Positions 1 through 8,683 of a DNA stretch of 64,000 bases are shown one piece after another (position 1 is the stretch's first letter; every line of letters starts with the position of its first letter). Both the position numbers and the translations under genes were made by a program. The DNA lies in contig NZ_VYQE01000002.1 in NCBI RefSeq assembly GCF_008710275.1, positions 837,451-901,450 on the forward strand, written 5' to 3'. Under the pieces are notes generated by a model. It worked only from the letters and a program-made list of their open reading frames with translations. It was not told where the DNA came from and made no database searches. The DNA is from Histidinibacterium aquaticum. GTDB taxonomy: Bacteria > Pseudomonadota > Alphaproteobacteria > Rhodobacterales > Rhodobacteraceae.

Positions 1-398
1 CGGACGGCGAAATCGTCGCGCACATCAATTCGAGCTGGTGCACCCGGGTCCGTCGCGACGACCTCGTGACGTTCCAGATCGACGGGACCCACGGCTCCGC
101 CGTCGCTGGCCTGCACAAGTGCTACAGCCAGCACCGTGTGAACACGCCCAAGCCGGTCTGGAACCCGGACGAGCCGCAGCAACTCGACTTCTTTGACGAC
201 TGGGAAGAGGTCCCCGACAACACGGTCTTCGACAACGGCTTCAAGGTGCAATGGGAACAGTTCCTGCGCCACGTCGCCGAAGACGCGCCCTTCTCCTACA
301 CGCTCGAAGAGGGTGCAAAGGGCGTGCAGCTGGCGCAGGCGGGCTATGAGAGCTCGGAGAAGCGCTGCTGGGTCGACCTGGAGGATCTCGGAATATGA
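1..398 (+). CDS. Gfo/Idh/MocA-family oxidoreductase, C-terminal part
   Basis: The reading frame is open from the window edge, so this is the 3' end of a gene that starts upstream. About 131 residues remain, ending in VDLEDLGI. The segment looks like the C-terminal alpha/beta domain of NAD(P)-dependent sugar dehydrogenases of the Gfo/Idh/MocA family: a strand rich in substrate-facing residues (HINSSWCTRV), then a helix around FLRHVAEDAPF and the terminal helix EGAKGVQLAQAGYESS. The Rossmann domain is outside the window, so cofactor motifs cannot be checked. Its TGA overlaps the ATG of the next gene (ATGA), so it is translationally coupled to the DUF993 gene. With the isomerase-family gene that follows, it suggests oxidation of a sugar or sugar derivative. 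The substrate is unknown. Confidence 0.8.
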   Translation, partial: DGEIVAHINSSWCTRVRRDDLVTFQIDGTHGSAVAGLHKCYSQHRVNTPKPVWNPDEPQQLDFFDDWEEVPDNTVFDNGFKVQWEQFLRHVAEDAPFSYTLEEGAKGVQLAQAGYESSEKRCWVDLEDLGI

Positions 399-1543
399 GC
401 CGCACGCTGAACCTGCCCGGTGGCGCTGTCACGCTCGAGGCCGGACCCCGACCCGAAGCGGGAGGCGGCAACTGGAACCGGACCGCCTATGCCGCGGCCC
501 ATGTCGTCGTCGACCCTCTCGCCGACTACGACCCCTGGCTGGATGCGCCGCTCGACTGGGACCGCACCCTCGCCTTTCGGGAGCACCTCTGGGGCCTCGG
601 GTTCGGCGTCGCGGAGTCGATGGACACCGCACAGCGCGGCATGGGGCTCGACTGGCCGACCTCGCTGGAGCTGATCCAGCGCTCGACCGAGCTTGCCAAG
701 TCCGGCGGCCACCTGATCGCCAGCGGTGCGGGCACCGACCACCTGGCGCCGGGACCGGATGTGACCGTGGACGACGTCATCCGCGCCTACGAGGAGCAGT
801 GCGAGGCGGTCGAGGCCGCCGGTTCCCGTGTGATCCTCATGGCCAGCCGCGCTCTTGCCAAGGCCGCCAGGGGCCCCGAGGACTATGCCCGGGTCTATGG
901 CCGGGTCCTCTCCGGGCTCAATCAGCCCGCGATCCTGCACTGGCTGGGCGAGATGTTCGACCCAGCGCTCGAGGGCTACTGGGGCTCCGGCGACCACATG
1001 GAGGCGATGGAGACCGCTCTGTCCGTGATCGCCGAGAACGCCGACAAGGTCGACGGCATCAAGATCAGCCTGCTCTCCGAGGAAAAGGAGATCGCCATGC
1101 GTCGTCGCCTGCCCGAGGGCGTGGCGATGTATACCGGCGACGACTTCAACTACCCGGCGCTGATCGAGGGCGACGACCAGGGCTTCTCGCACGCGCTGCT
1201 CGGAATCTTCGACCCCATCGCGCCCGCGGCCGCGCTCGCGCTGTCGCAGCTTTCTCGTGGAGACACAGAGGCTTATCACGCGACCTTCGCGCCGACGGTT
1301 CCGCTGTCGCGGCACATCTTCAAGGCCCCCACGCGGTTCTACAAGACGGGCGTGGTCTTCATGGCCTACCTGACGGGCCACCAGGATCACTTCACCATGG
1401 TCGGCGGGCAGGAAAGCACGCGCTCGACGCAGCACCTGGCCGAGATCGTGCGGCTCGCCAACGCGGCCGGCCTTTTCACCGATCCCGACCTCGCCGCCGC
1501 CCGCGCGCGGCCGGTCTTCGCGGCGCGGGGGGTGGAGCTATGA
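395..1543 (+). CDS. DUF993 family protein (dihydrodipicolinate-synthase-like TIM barrel)
   Basis: This 382-residue protein matches what I know of the DUF993 family in length and texture; the family is often annotated as dihydrodipicolinate synthase-like. Visible features are an N-terminal AYAAAHVVVDPLADYDPW segment, AESMDTAQRGMGLDW, a strand with a candidate active-site lysine (DGIKISLL, about residue 227) and YTGDDFNYPALIEGDDQGF, all consistent with a class I aldolase-like barrel. Identification of the lysine as Schiff-base residue is inference. The gene overlaps its neighbours by four bases on both sides (ATGA at each junction), so it belongs to a tightly coupled operon with the dehydrogenase and the isomerase-family protein. 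A retro-aldol or lyase step on an oxidised sugar is plausible, but no substrate is known. Confidence 0.85.
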   Translation: MSRTLNLPGGAVTLEAGPRPEAGGGNWNRTAYAAAHVVVDPLADYDPWLDAPLDWDRTLAFREHLWGLGFGVAESMDTAQRGMGLDWPTSLELIQRSTELAKSGGHLIASGAGTDHLAPGPDVTVDDVIRAYEEQCEAVEAAGSRVILMASRALAKAARGPEDYARVYGRVLSGLNQPAILHWLGEMFDPALEGYWGSGDHMEAMETALSVIAENADKVDGIKISLLSEEKEIAMRRRLPEGVAMYTGDDFNYPALIEGDDQGFSHALLGIFDPIAPAAALALSQLSRGDTEAYHATFAPTVPLSRHIFKAPTRFYKTGVVFMAYLTGHQDHFTMVGGQESTRSTQHLAEIVRLANAAGLFTDPDLAAARARPVFAARGVEL

Positions 1544-2367
1544 GCGGGCTGAAACCGGGACGGCTCTCCCTCAACACCGCGACGGTGCGCGAACAGTGGA
1601 CCTTGGCGCAGTGTATCGAGGGATGCCAGCGCCACGGCATCGGGGGGATCGCCCCCTGGCGCGACAAACTGCACGAGATGGGCACCACGGCCGCCGCGAA
1701 GGCGATCCGTGAAGCCGGGCTCTCGGTCTCGGGTCTCTGCCGGGGCGGATGGTTCACCGAGAGGGGCGCCATCGACCAGGCGGTGATCGACGACAACCGC
1801 CGGGCCGTCGACGAGGCTGCCGAGCTCGACGCGGCCTGTCTCGTCATGGTCGTGGGCGGCCTGCCCAAGGGCAGCAAAGACCTGCCCGGGGCCTGGGCGC
1901 TGGTCGAGGAGGGCCTGGCGAAGACCCTTGAGTATGCGCGCACGCAGGACGTCAAGGTCGCCATCGAGCCGCTACATCCCATGTACGCCGCCGACCGCGC
2001 CTGCGTGAACACCATGCGCCAGGCGCTCGATATCTGCGACCGTCTGGGCGACGGGATCGGCTGCGCCGTCGACGTCTACCACGTCTGGTGGGATTACGAG
2101 CTCGAGGCACAGCTAGAGCGTGCGGGCAAGGACCGGATCATGGCCTTTCACATTTGCGACTGGCTCGTGCCGACGCGCGATCTGCTGACGGATCGGGGCA
2201 TGATGGGCGACGGCGTGATCGACATCCCCCGGATGCGCGGACTGGCCGAGGCCAACGGGTTCGACGGCCTGAACGAGGTCGAGATCTTCTCCGCCCTCGA
2301 CTGGTGGACGCGGGACCCCGACGAGGTCCTCGCGACGGTGGTCGAACGCGGCCGCACGGTCTGCTGA
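1540..2367 (+). CDS. Sugar phosphate isomerase/epimerase family protein (AP-endonuclease-2-like TIM barrel)
   Basis: This 275-residue protein begins at an ATG overlapping the preceding stop (ATGA). The longer open frame upstream is only an antisense-free extension with no coding character. Strand-end signatures of the xylose isomerase-like TIM barrel are visible: LSLNTATVREQW at the N terminus, KVAIEPLHPMY (metal-binding Glu on strand 5), CAVDVYHVWW (Asp/His), MAFHICDW, and the final strand LNEVEIFSALDWW with a second Glu. These are the usual divalent-metal ligands. In sugar operons with Gfo/Idh/MocA dehydrogenases, such proteins act as isomerases, epimerases or eliminases on keto-sugars. Which of these applies here cannot be read from the sequence. 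Confidence 0.85.
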   Translation: MSGLKPGRLSLNTATVREQWTLAQCIEGCQRHGIGGIAPWRDKLHEMGTTAAAKAIREAGLSVSGLCRGGWFTERGAIDQAVIDDNRRAVDEAAELDAACLVMVVGGLPKGSKDLPGAWALVEEGLAKTLEYARTQDVKVAIEPLHPMYAADRACVNTMRQALDICDRLGDGIGCAVDVYHVWWDYELEAQLERAGKDRIMAFHICDWLVPTRDLLTDRGMMGDGVIDIPRMRGLAEANGFDGLNEVEIFSALDWWTRDPDEVLATVVERGRTVC

Positions 2368-2451
2368 CCGCGGCGCAACGCACCCCTCGGGTATTTCGAT
2401 CCGGGGTCGGTTTGTATAGGTCCGGGCGGCGATCTGTGGGAAGGATGGAGC

Positions 2452-3117
2452 ATGCCCAAAGGACTTTCGCCGATCAGGAAGGACCGGAAGCGGAATCCGG
2501 AATTCACGCGCGCCGCCATCCTGCAAGCCGCACTCGAGGAATTCAGCGAGTCCGGGCTCTCCGGAGCCCGGGTCGACCGGATCGCGGAACGCGCAGGCGT
2601 GTCAAAGCCGATGATCTACGACTACTTCGGCGACAAGAACGCGGTCTATGCCGCCGCACTGCGAGAGGCCTACATCCAGATCCGGCGGGGCGAGACCGCG
2701 CTGGAGCTCGACACCCGCGAGCCGGAAGACGCGATCCGGGCGCTCGTGCATTTCACCATGGGCCACTTCTGGAACAACCCGTGGTTCATCAAGATGCTCA
2801 ACACCGAGAACTTGCTCGGCGGCGCGTCCATCCGTAAGCTCGAGGATGCCGCCGACATTCAGTCGGTCCTTCTCGAACGGGTCGGAGAGGTGCTGGAGCG
2901 GGGCCGGCGGTCCGGCGTCTTTTGCAGGGAAATCGGCGCGGTCGAGCTCTACATCTTCATCGCGTCGACCTGCTGGTTTCCAATTTCCAACATGCACACG
3001 CTGAGGACGGTCTTCGAGGCGCCCATCGGCGAGGACTGGCTGTCCCAGCATGCGGAACGGGCGGCGGACATGATCGTCGCCTATTTGCGGAACAATGGGG
3101 CTGCGCAGCCCCTCTAG
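2452..3117 (+). CDS. TetR/AcrR family transcriptional regulator
   Basis: This 221-residue protein has a classical N-terminal TetR DNA-binding domain: RAAILQAALEEFSESG, then GARVDRIAERAGVSKPMIY and the end of the recognition helix YDYFGDKNAVYAAAL (about residues 20-70). An all-helical ligand domain follows. The ATG has an AAGGA seven bases upstream. It lies 84 bases after the sugar operon on the same strand, so it may control that operon or be cotranscribed. It converges on the GntR gene, with 28 bases between the stop codons. The ligand is unknown; the C-terminal domain (HFTMGHFWNNPWFIKMLNTEN) resembles those of TetR proteins in catabolic clusters. Confidence 0.9.
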   Translation: MPKGLSPIRKDRKRNPEFTRAAILQAALEEFSESGLSGARVDRIAERAGVSKPMIYDYFGDKNAVYAAALREAYIQIRRGETALELDTREPEDAIRALVHFTMGHFWNNPWFIKMLNTENLLGGASIRKLEDAADIQSVLLERVGEVLERGRRSGVFCREIGAVELYIFIASTCWFPISNMHTLRTVFEAPIGEDWLSQHAERAADMIVAYLRNNGAAQPL

Positions 3118-3145
3118 GCGGCGCTCGACCGCTTCGTGGACCTGG

Positions 3146-3898
3146 CTACGATCCGCTCGAATGTGTCGCCAGTTCGTCGCCGAACACGCGCGACCAGCCG
3201 ACCTCGATGACGGACCTCATGGCATCCTCTGCCGCCCGCTTGTTTCGCTCGGCGATGGCATCGGCGATCCTCTGGTGACCGTCGCAGATCGCGGCCTGCT
3301 GATCCGGGCGCGGGTCGGGCGAGGATTTTCTGAGAAGCGACAGCAGCGCCACGCCGACAAGCGAAACGACGGAATAGAAGAAGGCGTTGCCGGCCGCGTC
3401 GAAGACGGCCCGGTGAAACTCCAGGTCGGCCGCCGAGAAGGCGGTTTCCGTCTCTGCCGCGCGCATCGCCTCCACGCACTCGGAAATGCGCTTGATCTCC
3501 TCGTCCGTCGCCTTCTTCGCGGCAAGGCCCGCGGCGAAGGGCTCGAAGGCAAGGCGCATCTCGAAGAGCTGCTCGTAGAAGCCGCTGCTGGGCTCTCCGT
3601 CCAGATGCCAGCGCAGGACCTGGGCATCAAACATGTTCCATTCTCGCTGCGGCCGAACTCGAGTACCGACGCGGGCGCGCGCGACGACCATGCCCTTGGC
3701 GGCGAGCGTCTTCATGGCCTCGCGAAGCACGGTCCGGGATACGCCGTATGTCTCGGCCAGTTCCTCGTCGCGCGGCAGCAGCTCTCCCGGCGGCGGGTCG
3801 CCGGCGACGATCGCCCGCCCGATGCCCTCGACCACACGACCATGGCTGCCACCTCCCTGGTGCAGGCGCGGGTCGATCTGGTCGAGAAGCTGCTTCAT
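3146..3898 (-). CDS. GntR family (FadR subfamily) transcriptional regulator
   Basis: This 250-residue protein has a winged-helix domain at residues 15-85 (IGRAIVAGDPPPGELLPRDE, then YGVSRTVLREAMKTLAAKGM). A C-terminal all-helical FCD ligand domain follows, with the FHRAVFDAAGNAFF motif where FCD proteins carry metal-ligand His residues. It is the last gene of the ytf operon: its ATG lies one base after the yjfF stop. That placement suggests that it is cotranscribed with, and controls, the importer operon. The best candidate operator is the odd-centred palindrome at 8453-8465. The effector would be a sugar acid or the transported sugar, but that is inference. Confidence 0.92.
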   Translation of the reverse strand: MKQLLDQIDPRLHQGGGSHGRVVEGIGRAIVAGDPPPGELLPRDEELAETYGVSRTVLREAMKTLAAKGMVVARARVGTRVRPQREWNMFDAQVLRWHLDGEPSSGFYEQLFEMRLAFEPFAAGLAAKKATDEEIKRISECVEAMRAAETETAFSAADLEFHRAVFDAAGNAFFYSVVSLVGVALLSLLRKSSPDPRPDQQAAICDGHQRIADAIAERNKRAAEDAMRSVIEVGWSRVFGDELATHSSGS

Positions 3899-3899
3899 G

Positions 3900-4871
3900 T
3901 CAGGTCAGGCCACCTTGTTGTCTCTGTCCAATCATCAAGAGCCCCTTCTGAAGCAAAATGAAGAGAAGCAAAAGCACACCGATGACGATCTTCGTCCACC
4001 AGCTCGAAAGCGAGCCGTCGAAGACGATGTAGGTCTGGATCAAGCCCATGGTCAGGACGCCGATCAGCGTGCCGAAGACATAGCCGGAGCCGCCGGTCAG
4101 GATCGTCCCGCCGATCACCACGGTCGCGATGGCCGTCAGTTCCGTTCCGACAGTGGCCAAGGGGTAGCCCGAGCCGGTGTAGATGGAGAAGACGATGCCC
4201 GAAAGGCCGGCCATGAAGCCCGAAAAGGCGTAGATCAGAACCGTCGTCCGGCCGACCGCGACGCCCATGAGCCGGGCCGTATGCTCGCCACCGCCCAGCG
4301 CGAATACGGAGGTCCCGAACCGCGTGCGGTGGGCGAGGAGCATGCCCGCCGCCACGCTCAAGAGCATCAGCACCCCGATGAGCGTGAATCGACCGCCGCC
4401 GGGCATCCGGTAGTAGGCGTCCTGGAGGAGGTCGTAAAAGGGATGGTCGATGGGCACGCTGTCGATGGTCAGCATGTAGGCCGCGCCGCGCGCCAGGAAC
4501 ATGCCGGCGAGCGTGACGATGAAAGGCGGCATTGCGAGGCCGTGGATCAACCCTCCCATCGCGGCTCCGAAGGCGGTGGTCACACCGAGCAGCAGCGCGA
4601 AGACGATGAGGGGATGCAGGCCGGTGTCCCGCAACAGGACCGCGATGAAGACGCCTGAAAAGGCGATCACCGAGCCCACCGAAAGGTCGATGCCGCCCGA
4701 GAGGATCACGACCGTCATCCCGACCGCGACGATGCCGAGATAGGCGTTGTCGGTCAGCAGGTTCCCGATCACCCGGGTCGAGAGCATCGCCGGGAACTGG
4801 AGGTAGCAGATGACGTAGGCAATCAGGAAGATTGCGATCGTCGCGTAGAGCGGAAGCGCGCGGGCGTTCAT
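3900..4871 (-). CDS. yjfF: Galactofuranose-type ABC transporter permease YjfF
   Basis: This 323-residue polytopic membrane protein belongs to the RbsC/AraH permease family. The family signatures VILSGGIDLSVGSVIAFSG and VVIGGTILTGGSGYVFGTLI are present, with about nine to ten hydrophobic segments. It starts at an ATG with AAGGAGG seven bases upstream and overlaps the stop of ytfT by four bases. Its order and similarity to the second permease of the E. coli ytfQRT-yjfF galactofuranose importer support the name. It should form a heterodimeric channel with YtfT in the inner membrane, powered by YtfR. The stop is one base from the GntR start. Confidence 0.9.
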   Translation of the reverse strand: MNARALPLYATIAIFLIAYVICYLQFPAMLSTRVIGNLLTDNAYLGIVAVGMTVVILSGGIDLSVGSVIAFSGVFIAVLLRDTGLHPLIVFALLLGVTTAFGAAMGGLIHGLAMPPFIVTLAGMFLARGAAYMLTIDSVPIDHPFYDLLQDAYYRMPGGGRFTLIGVLMLLSVAAGMLLAHRTRFGTSVFALGGGEHTARLMGVAVGRTTVLIYAFSGFMAGLSGIVFSIYTGSGYPLATVGTELTAIATVVIGGTILTGGSGYVFGTLIGVLTMGLIQTYIVFDGSLSSWWTKIVIGVLLLLFILLQKGLLMIGQRQQGGLT

Positions 4872-5890
4872 TCGACTGCCTCCTTCGTTCGGGAGATGCC
4901 CCCGGCGCCCCGCTCCCTCCGGAGCTTGCGCGAGAGCCGTGGCGAGACCTTAGGCGACTGAAGCACCAGGATGATCACCACGAGGCCGGCCTTGATCACG
5001 AGGTTGAATTCGGACGGAAAGCCCGCGAGCAGGATGCCGGTGTCGATGGTCTGGATGATCAGCGCGCCGAGGAGCGAGGCCGCGATGGAGAAGCGCCCTC
5101 CCATCAGGGAGGTCCCGCCGATCACCACGGCGAGGATCGCGTCGAGCTCCAGCCAGAGGCCCGCATTGTTGGCGTCGGCCCCCCGGATGTCCGCGGCGAC
5201 GATGATCCCGGCAACGGCGGCGCAGAGCCCGGAGGCGATGTAGACAGCGACGAGAAGAACGCGCGCGTTGACCCCGGCCAGGGCGCTCGCCCCGCGGTTG
5301 ATGCCGATGGACTCGATCAGCAGACCCAGTGCGGTGCGCCGGACGAGCAACCCGAAGGCCAGCCCGACGCCGATCCAGACGAGGATCGGTGTCGGGATCC
5401 CGAGGACGGCCCCGGCCCCGAAAAAGGCCAGACCTTCATGGCTGAAGGTGAGGATCCGGCCCTCGGTGATCATCTGTGCCACGCCTCGGCCGGCCACCAT
5501 GAGGATCAGCGTCGCGACGATCGGTTGAATGCCGAAGACGGCGACGAGGATACCATTCCAAAGCCCGCAGAGCAGGCCGGCCCCCAGCCCCACCAGGAGG
5601 GACAGCACGAGACCGTAGTCATTGGAAATCGCCCAGGCGGACGCCGCCCCACAGATCGCCATGACGGCGCCGACGGAGAGGTCGATCCCGCGCGTCGCGA
5701 TGACGAGCGTCATGCCAACGGCGAGCAGCGCGACCGGCGCGCCTCGCTTGAGGACGTCGACGGCGCTGCCGACGAAACGGCCCTCGCTCAGCTCGACCGC
5801 GAGAAAGCCGGGAAAGAAGACCGACACCAGTGCGATCAGGGCGGCGAGGGTCAACAGTTGGGGCGCGATGCGGCGCAGGCCAAGGCTCAT
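4868..5890 (-). CDS. ytfT: Galactofuranose-type ABC transporter permease YtfT
   Basis: This 340-residue integral membrane protein belongs to the RbsC-like family. Its signatures include VIATRGIDLSVGAVMAICGA and VVIGGTSLMGGRFSIAAS, plus a cytoplasmic positively charged tail (RLSRKLRRERGAGG). Hydrophobic segments run along the whole length. Four-base ATGA overlaps join it to ytfR upstream and yjfF downstream, so stoichiometric expression is expected. The sequence resembles the E. coli permease YtfT more than ribose permeases, and the neighbouring binding protein supports a furanose substrate. The substrate itself is inferred from homology, not shown here. Confidence 0.9.
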   Translation of the reverse strand: MSLGLRRIAPQLLTLAALIALVSVFFPGFLAVELSEGRFVGSAVDVLKRGAPVALLAVGMTLVIATRGIDLSVGAVMAICGAASAWAISNDYGLVLSLLVGLGAGLLCGLWNGILVAVFGIQPIVATLILMVAGRGVAQMITEGRILTFSHEGLAFFGAGAVLGIPTPILVWIGVGLAFGLLVRRTALGLLIESIGINRGASALAGVNARVLLVAVYIASGLCAAVAGIIVAADIRGADANNAGLWLELDAILAVVIGGTSLMGGRFSIAASLLGALIIQTIDTGILLAGFPSEFNLVIKAGLVVIILVLQSPKVSPRLSRKLRRERGAGGISRTKEAVE

Positions 5891-7392
5891 GGCGCGGCTC
5901 CTTCCGCCGTGTCGTGCGCGGCGATGGACTTGATGATGCGGCCGGTCTCGATCTCGTCTCCGACGAGTTCCGAGACGTGCCGGCGATCGCGGACCACGAT
6001 GACCCGGTCCGATGCGGCGATCAGTTCATCGAATTCCGACGAGATCAGGAGGATCGACATCCCCTGCCCCGTCAGCTCTCCGATCAGCTTGAGGATCTCG
6101 GCATGCGCACCGACGTCGATGCCGCGGGTCGGCTCGTCGAGGATCAGGAAGCGCGGGTTCATCGCAAGCCAGCGGGCCAGGACGACCTTTTGCTGGTTGC
6201 CTCCCGAGAGTTCGCCGACGGCCTTCTCGGCATCTGAGGTCCGGATATCGAGGCGGCGGATGTACTCGTCGGCCAGGGCGCGCTGCTCCTGGCGCGGGAT
6301 CGGCTTGGACCAGCCGCGCCGGGCCTGTAGCGCGAGCGCGATGTTTTCGCGAATGGAGAGGTCGGCGATGATCCCGTCGGTCTTGCGGTCCTCCGGTGCA
6401 TAGCCGAAGCCCTCCGCGATGGCGGCCCGCGGCGAACTCAGATCGACGGAGCCCTCGCTGTCCGTGGCCTCGCCCCGGTCCGCGGGCGTGCGACCGAAGA
6501 GGATGTCTGCCGTCTCGGTGCGGCCCGACCCGAGTAGACCGGCGAGACCGATGACTTCGCCCTCGCGCACAGCGAGGTCAAAAGGCTCGACCTTGCCGCG
6601 CCGGCCGAGACCGGTGAACCGAAGCCGTTCGGCGCCAGCCTCGCGACGGCTCCTCCGGTCCTCGGCTTCCTCCAGTTCGTGGCCGAGCATATGGTGAATG
6701 AGATCGAGCCGCTGCATCTCGGAGGTCTTGGCGGTAACGATGTGCCGGCCGTTCCGCAGCACGGTCAGACGGTCGGACAGGTCGAAGACCTGGTCGAGGA
6801 AGTGCGAGATGAAGACGATCCCGAGCCCCCTTTCCCGCAGCCCTCTGACCACATCGAACAGCGTTTCGGTCTCACGCGCGTCGAGGCTCGCGGTCGGTTC
6901 GTCCAGGATCAGCACCTTGCCGGAGAGAGCCACCGCGCGGGCGATGGCGACGATCTGCTGAACCGCGACGGAATAGGTCCCCAGCTCTCGGGAGACATTG
7001 ACGTGGTCCAGCCCGTAGCCCGAGAGCATCTCCGCGGCCGCCTGGCGCATTTTCCGCCCGGAGACCATGCCGAACCGCGTCGGCTGGCGTCCGAAGGTAA
7101 GGTTCTCGGCCACGGTCAGGTTCGGCAGAAGGTTCACTTCCTGGTAGACGGTGCCGATCCCGAGCTCCTGCGCCTCATGGGTCGACGCGGGCGAAATGGG
7201 GCGTCCCTCCAGCTCGATCTCGCCGGCGTCCCGGGAATAGACCCCGGTCAGGCACTTGATGAGAGTGGACTTGCCGGCACCGTTCTCGCCCAGGAGGGCA
7301 TGAACCTCGCCGGCCTCGAGGCCGAAACTCACGCCGTCGAGCGCGACGGTGCCGGGAAAGGTCTTCGTCAGCTTGCGGGTCGTGAGGAGCAT
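5887..7392 (-). CDS. ytfR: Galactofuranose-type ABC transporter ATP-binding protein YtfR
   Basis: This 501-residue tandem ATPase has two nucleotide-binding domains. The first has a good Walker A (GENGAGKS, about residue 35) and Walker B (VLILDEPTASLD), but a degenerate signature (SVAVQQ in place of LSGGQ). The second has the signature LSGGNQQKVVLARW and Walker B FLILDEPTRGID but a weak P-loop (GLLGSGRTET). This asymmetry is normal in sugar importers of the RbsA type. I chose the ATG at 7392 because GGAG lies seven bases before it; an in-frame GTG-type extension of ten residues further upstream has no ribosome site. It energises the YtfT/YjfF channel. Confidence 0.92.
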   Translation of the reverse strand: MLLTTRKLTKTFPGTVALDGVSFGLEAGEVHALLGENGAGKSTLIKCLTGVYSRDAGEIELEGRPISPASTHEAQELGIGTVYQEVNLLPNLTVAENLTFGRQPTRFGMVSGRKMRQAAAEMLSGYGLDHVNVSRELGTYSVAVQQIVAIARAVALSGKVLILDEPTASLDARETETLFDVVRGLRERGLGIVFISHFLDQVFDLSDRLTVLRNGRHIVTAKTSEMQRLDLIHHMLGHELEEAEDRRSRREAGAERLRFTGLGRRGKVEPFDLAVREGEVIGLAGLLGSGRTETADILFGRTPADRGEATDSEGSVDLSSPRAAIAEGFGYAPEDRKTDGIIADLSIRENIALALQARRGWSKPIPRQEQRALADEYIRRLDIRTSDAEKAVGELSGGNQQKVVLARWLAMNPRFLILDEPTRGIDVGAHAEILKLIGELTGQGMSILLISSEFDELIAASDRVIVVRDRRHVSELVGDEIETGRIIKSIAAHDTAEGAAP

Positions 7393-7411
7393 GCGACGTC
7401 TCCGATTGGAC

Positions 7412-7439
7412 GAGCGGGGCACCCGAAAGCACCCCGCTC
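7412..7439 (-). promoter_or_regulatory. Hairpin between ytfQ and ytfR
   Basis: GAGCGGGG and CCCCGCTC form a perfect eight-base stem around a twelve-base loop in the 76-base gap between ytfQ and ytfR. No T-tract follows on the minus strand. Such stems after a binding-protein gene commonly protect the upstream message or attenuate the downstream one, giving more binding protein than ATPase. That role is inference. Confidence 0.5.
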
Positions 7440-7468
7440 TTCGCCTGGCCCAATGGGCCGCTCGGCTA

Positions 7469-8413
7469 TCAGTACCCGAGGTCCTTGCGGGCCTCGTACT
7501 CGGCCATCGGATCGTCGTCCTGCGTGTAGAGCGCGGACTCCGTCTGGATGAACTTCGGCGGTTCGGTCCCGTCGTTCATGTAGGCGTCGAGCGCGTCGAA
7601 GGCCGGTCCGGCCATGTTCGGCGTGAGTTCGACGGTGGCGTTCGCGTCGCCGTCGGCCATGGCCTGAAAGATGTCCGGAACGGCGTCGATGGAGACGATC
7701 AGGATGTCGTCGCCCGGATCGATGCCCGCTTCCTTGATCGCCTGGATCGCGCCGAGGGCCATGTCATCGTTGTGAGCGTAGAGCGCGCAGATGTTCTCGC
7801 CGCCGCCCTCGGCCTGCAGGAAGCTCTCCATGACTTCCTTGCCGCCCGACCGGGTGAAGTCGCCGGTCTGGCTGCGGACGATCTCGATCTCTTTGTCGCC
7901 CTCGATCGCGTTGCGGAAGCCTGTCGCCCGGTCGATGGCAGGCGACGACCCCGTCGTACCCTGCAGTTCGACGACGCGGCACTCGCCCTCGGGCTTGTTG
8001 TCCACCAGCCACTGACCGGCCACCTCGCCCTCGTGGACGAGGTCGGAGCCCACGGCGGTCAGGTAGAGGTCTTCGGAGCTGTCGACCTGGCGGTCGAGAA
8101 GAACGACCGGGATCTCGGCCTCCTTGGCCTCTTCCAGCACGCTGTCCCAGCCGGTCGCGACCACGGGGGCGAGCAGGATCGCGTCGACGCCCTGGGCGAC
8201 GAAGGACCGGATCGCGGCGATCTGGTTTTCCTGCCGCTGCTGCGCGTCCGAGAAGCGAAGGTCGATGCCACGCTCTTCGGCTTCCTGCCGGGTTACGGTG
8301 GTCTCGGCGGCGCGCCAGCCGGACTCGGATCCGATCTGCGAAAAGCCGATGGTCTGTGCGGTCGCACCTGTCGAGAGCGCAGCAATGGCTGCGCCAAGCA
8401 TAAGTTTCTTCAT
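7469..8413 (-). CDS. ytfQ: Galactofuranose-type ABC transporter substrate-binding protein YtfQ
   Basis: This 314-residue periplasmic sugar-binding protein has a signal peptide (MKKLMLGAAIAALSTGATAQ, cleavage about residue 20). The mature part is strikingly close to my memory of E. coli YtfQ: IGFSQIGSESGWRAAETT, FVAQGVDAILLAPVVATGW, VELQGTTGSSPAIDRATGF, SQTGDFTRSGGKEVMESF, and VELTPNMAGPAFDALDAY. Two Rossmann-like lobes of the periplasmic-binding-protein 1/4 fold are expected. GGAGGAAATC directly precedes the ATG. It is the first gene of the ytfQ-ytfR-ytfT-yjfF-gntR operon, which fits the usual high demand for binding protein. Ligand: probably galactofuranose or a related furanose. Confidence 0.94.
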   Translation of the reverse strand: MKKLMLGAAIAALSTGATAQTIGFSQIGSESGWRAAETTVTRQEAEERGIDLRFSDAQQRQENQIAAIRSFVAQGVDAILLAPVVATGWDSVLEEAKEAEIPVVLLDRQVDSSEDLYLTAVGSDLVHEGEVAGQWLVDNKPEGECRVVELQGTTGSSPAIDRATGFRNAIEGDKEIEIVRSQTGDFTRSGGKEVMESFLQAEGGGENICALYAHNDDMALGAIQAIKEAGIDPGDDILIVSIDAVPDIFQAMADGDANATVELTPNMAGPAFDALDAYMNDGTEPPKFIQTESALYTQDDDPMAEYEARKDLGY

Positions 8414-8452
8414 GATTTCCTCCCTATTCGGCCGAAGCCTGCCGGAGTAAAG

Positions 8453-8465
8453 TCATACAGTATGA
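8453..8465. promoter_or_regulatory. Palindromic candidate operator upstream of ytfQ
   Basis: TCATAC-A-GTATGA is a perfect odd-centred palindrome 40 bases upstream of the ytfQ start, in the 270-base region between divergent ytfQ and the TAXI gene. On the minus strand an AT-rich stretch (AATAAAT) lies just before it, so the palindrome would overlap the transcription start. GntR/FadR-type operators are short palindromes of this kind, and a GntR gene ends the operon. The rest of 8414-8683 holds the two ribosome sites and no other clear feature. Confidence 0.5.
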
Positions 8466-8683
8466 TTTATTTCAAGCGAAAATCTTCACGCAACAGAATG
8501 GCTCCTCTTTCCGTCTGAAAATAAAGAAAAAACCGGGCCATTCGGGCGCTTGGACGAGAAGGCCCGACCATTGATCGGGCTTTCCGCAAGGGCCGAGCCG
8601 GTCGAAGGTGAACTCGGCATTGTGTTTCCCGCGCTCCTGCGCTTCGTTGAGAGCACATACTCAACGCAAAAGGGGAGGCACAC

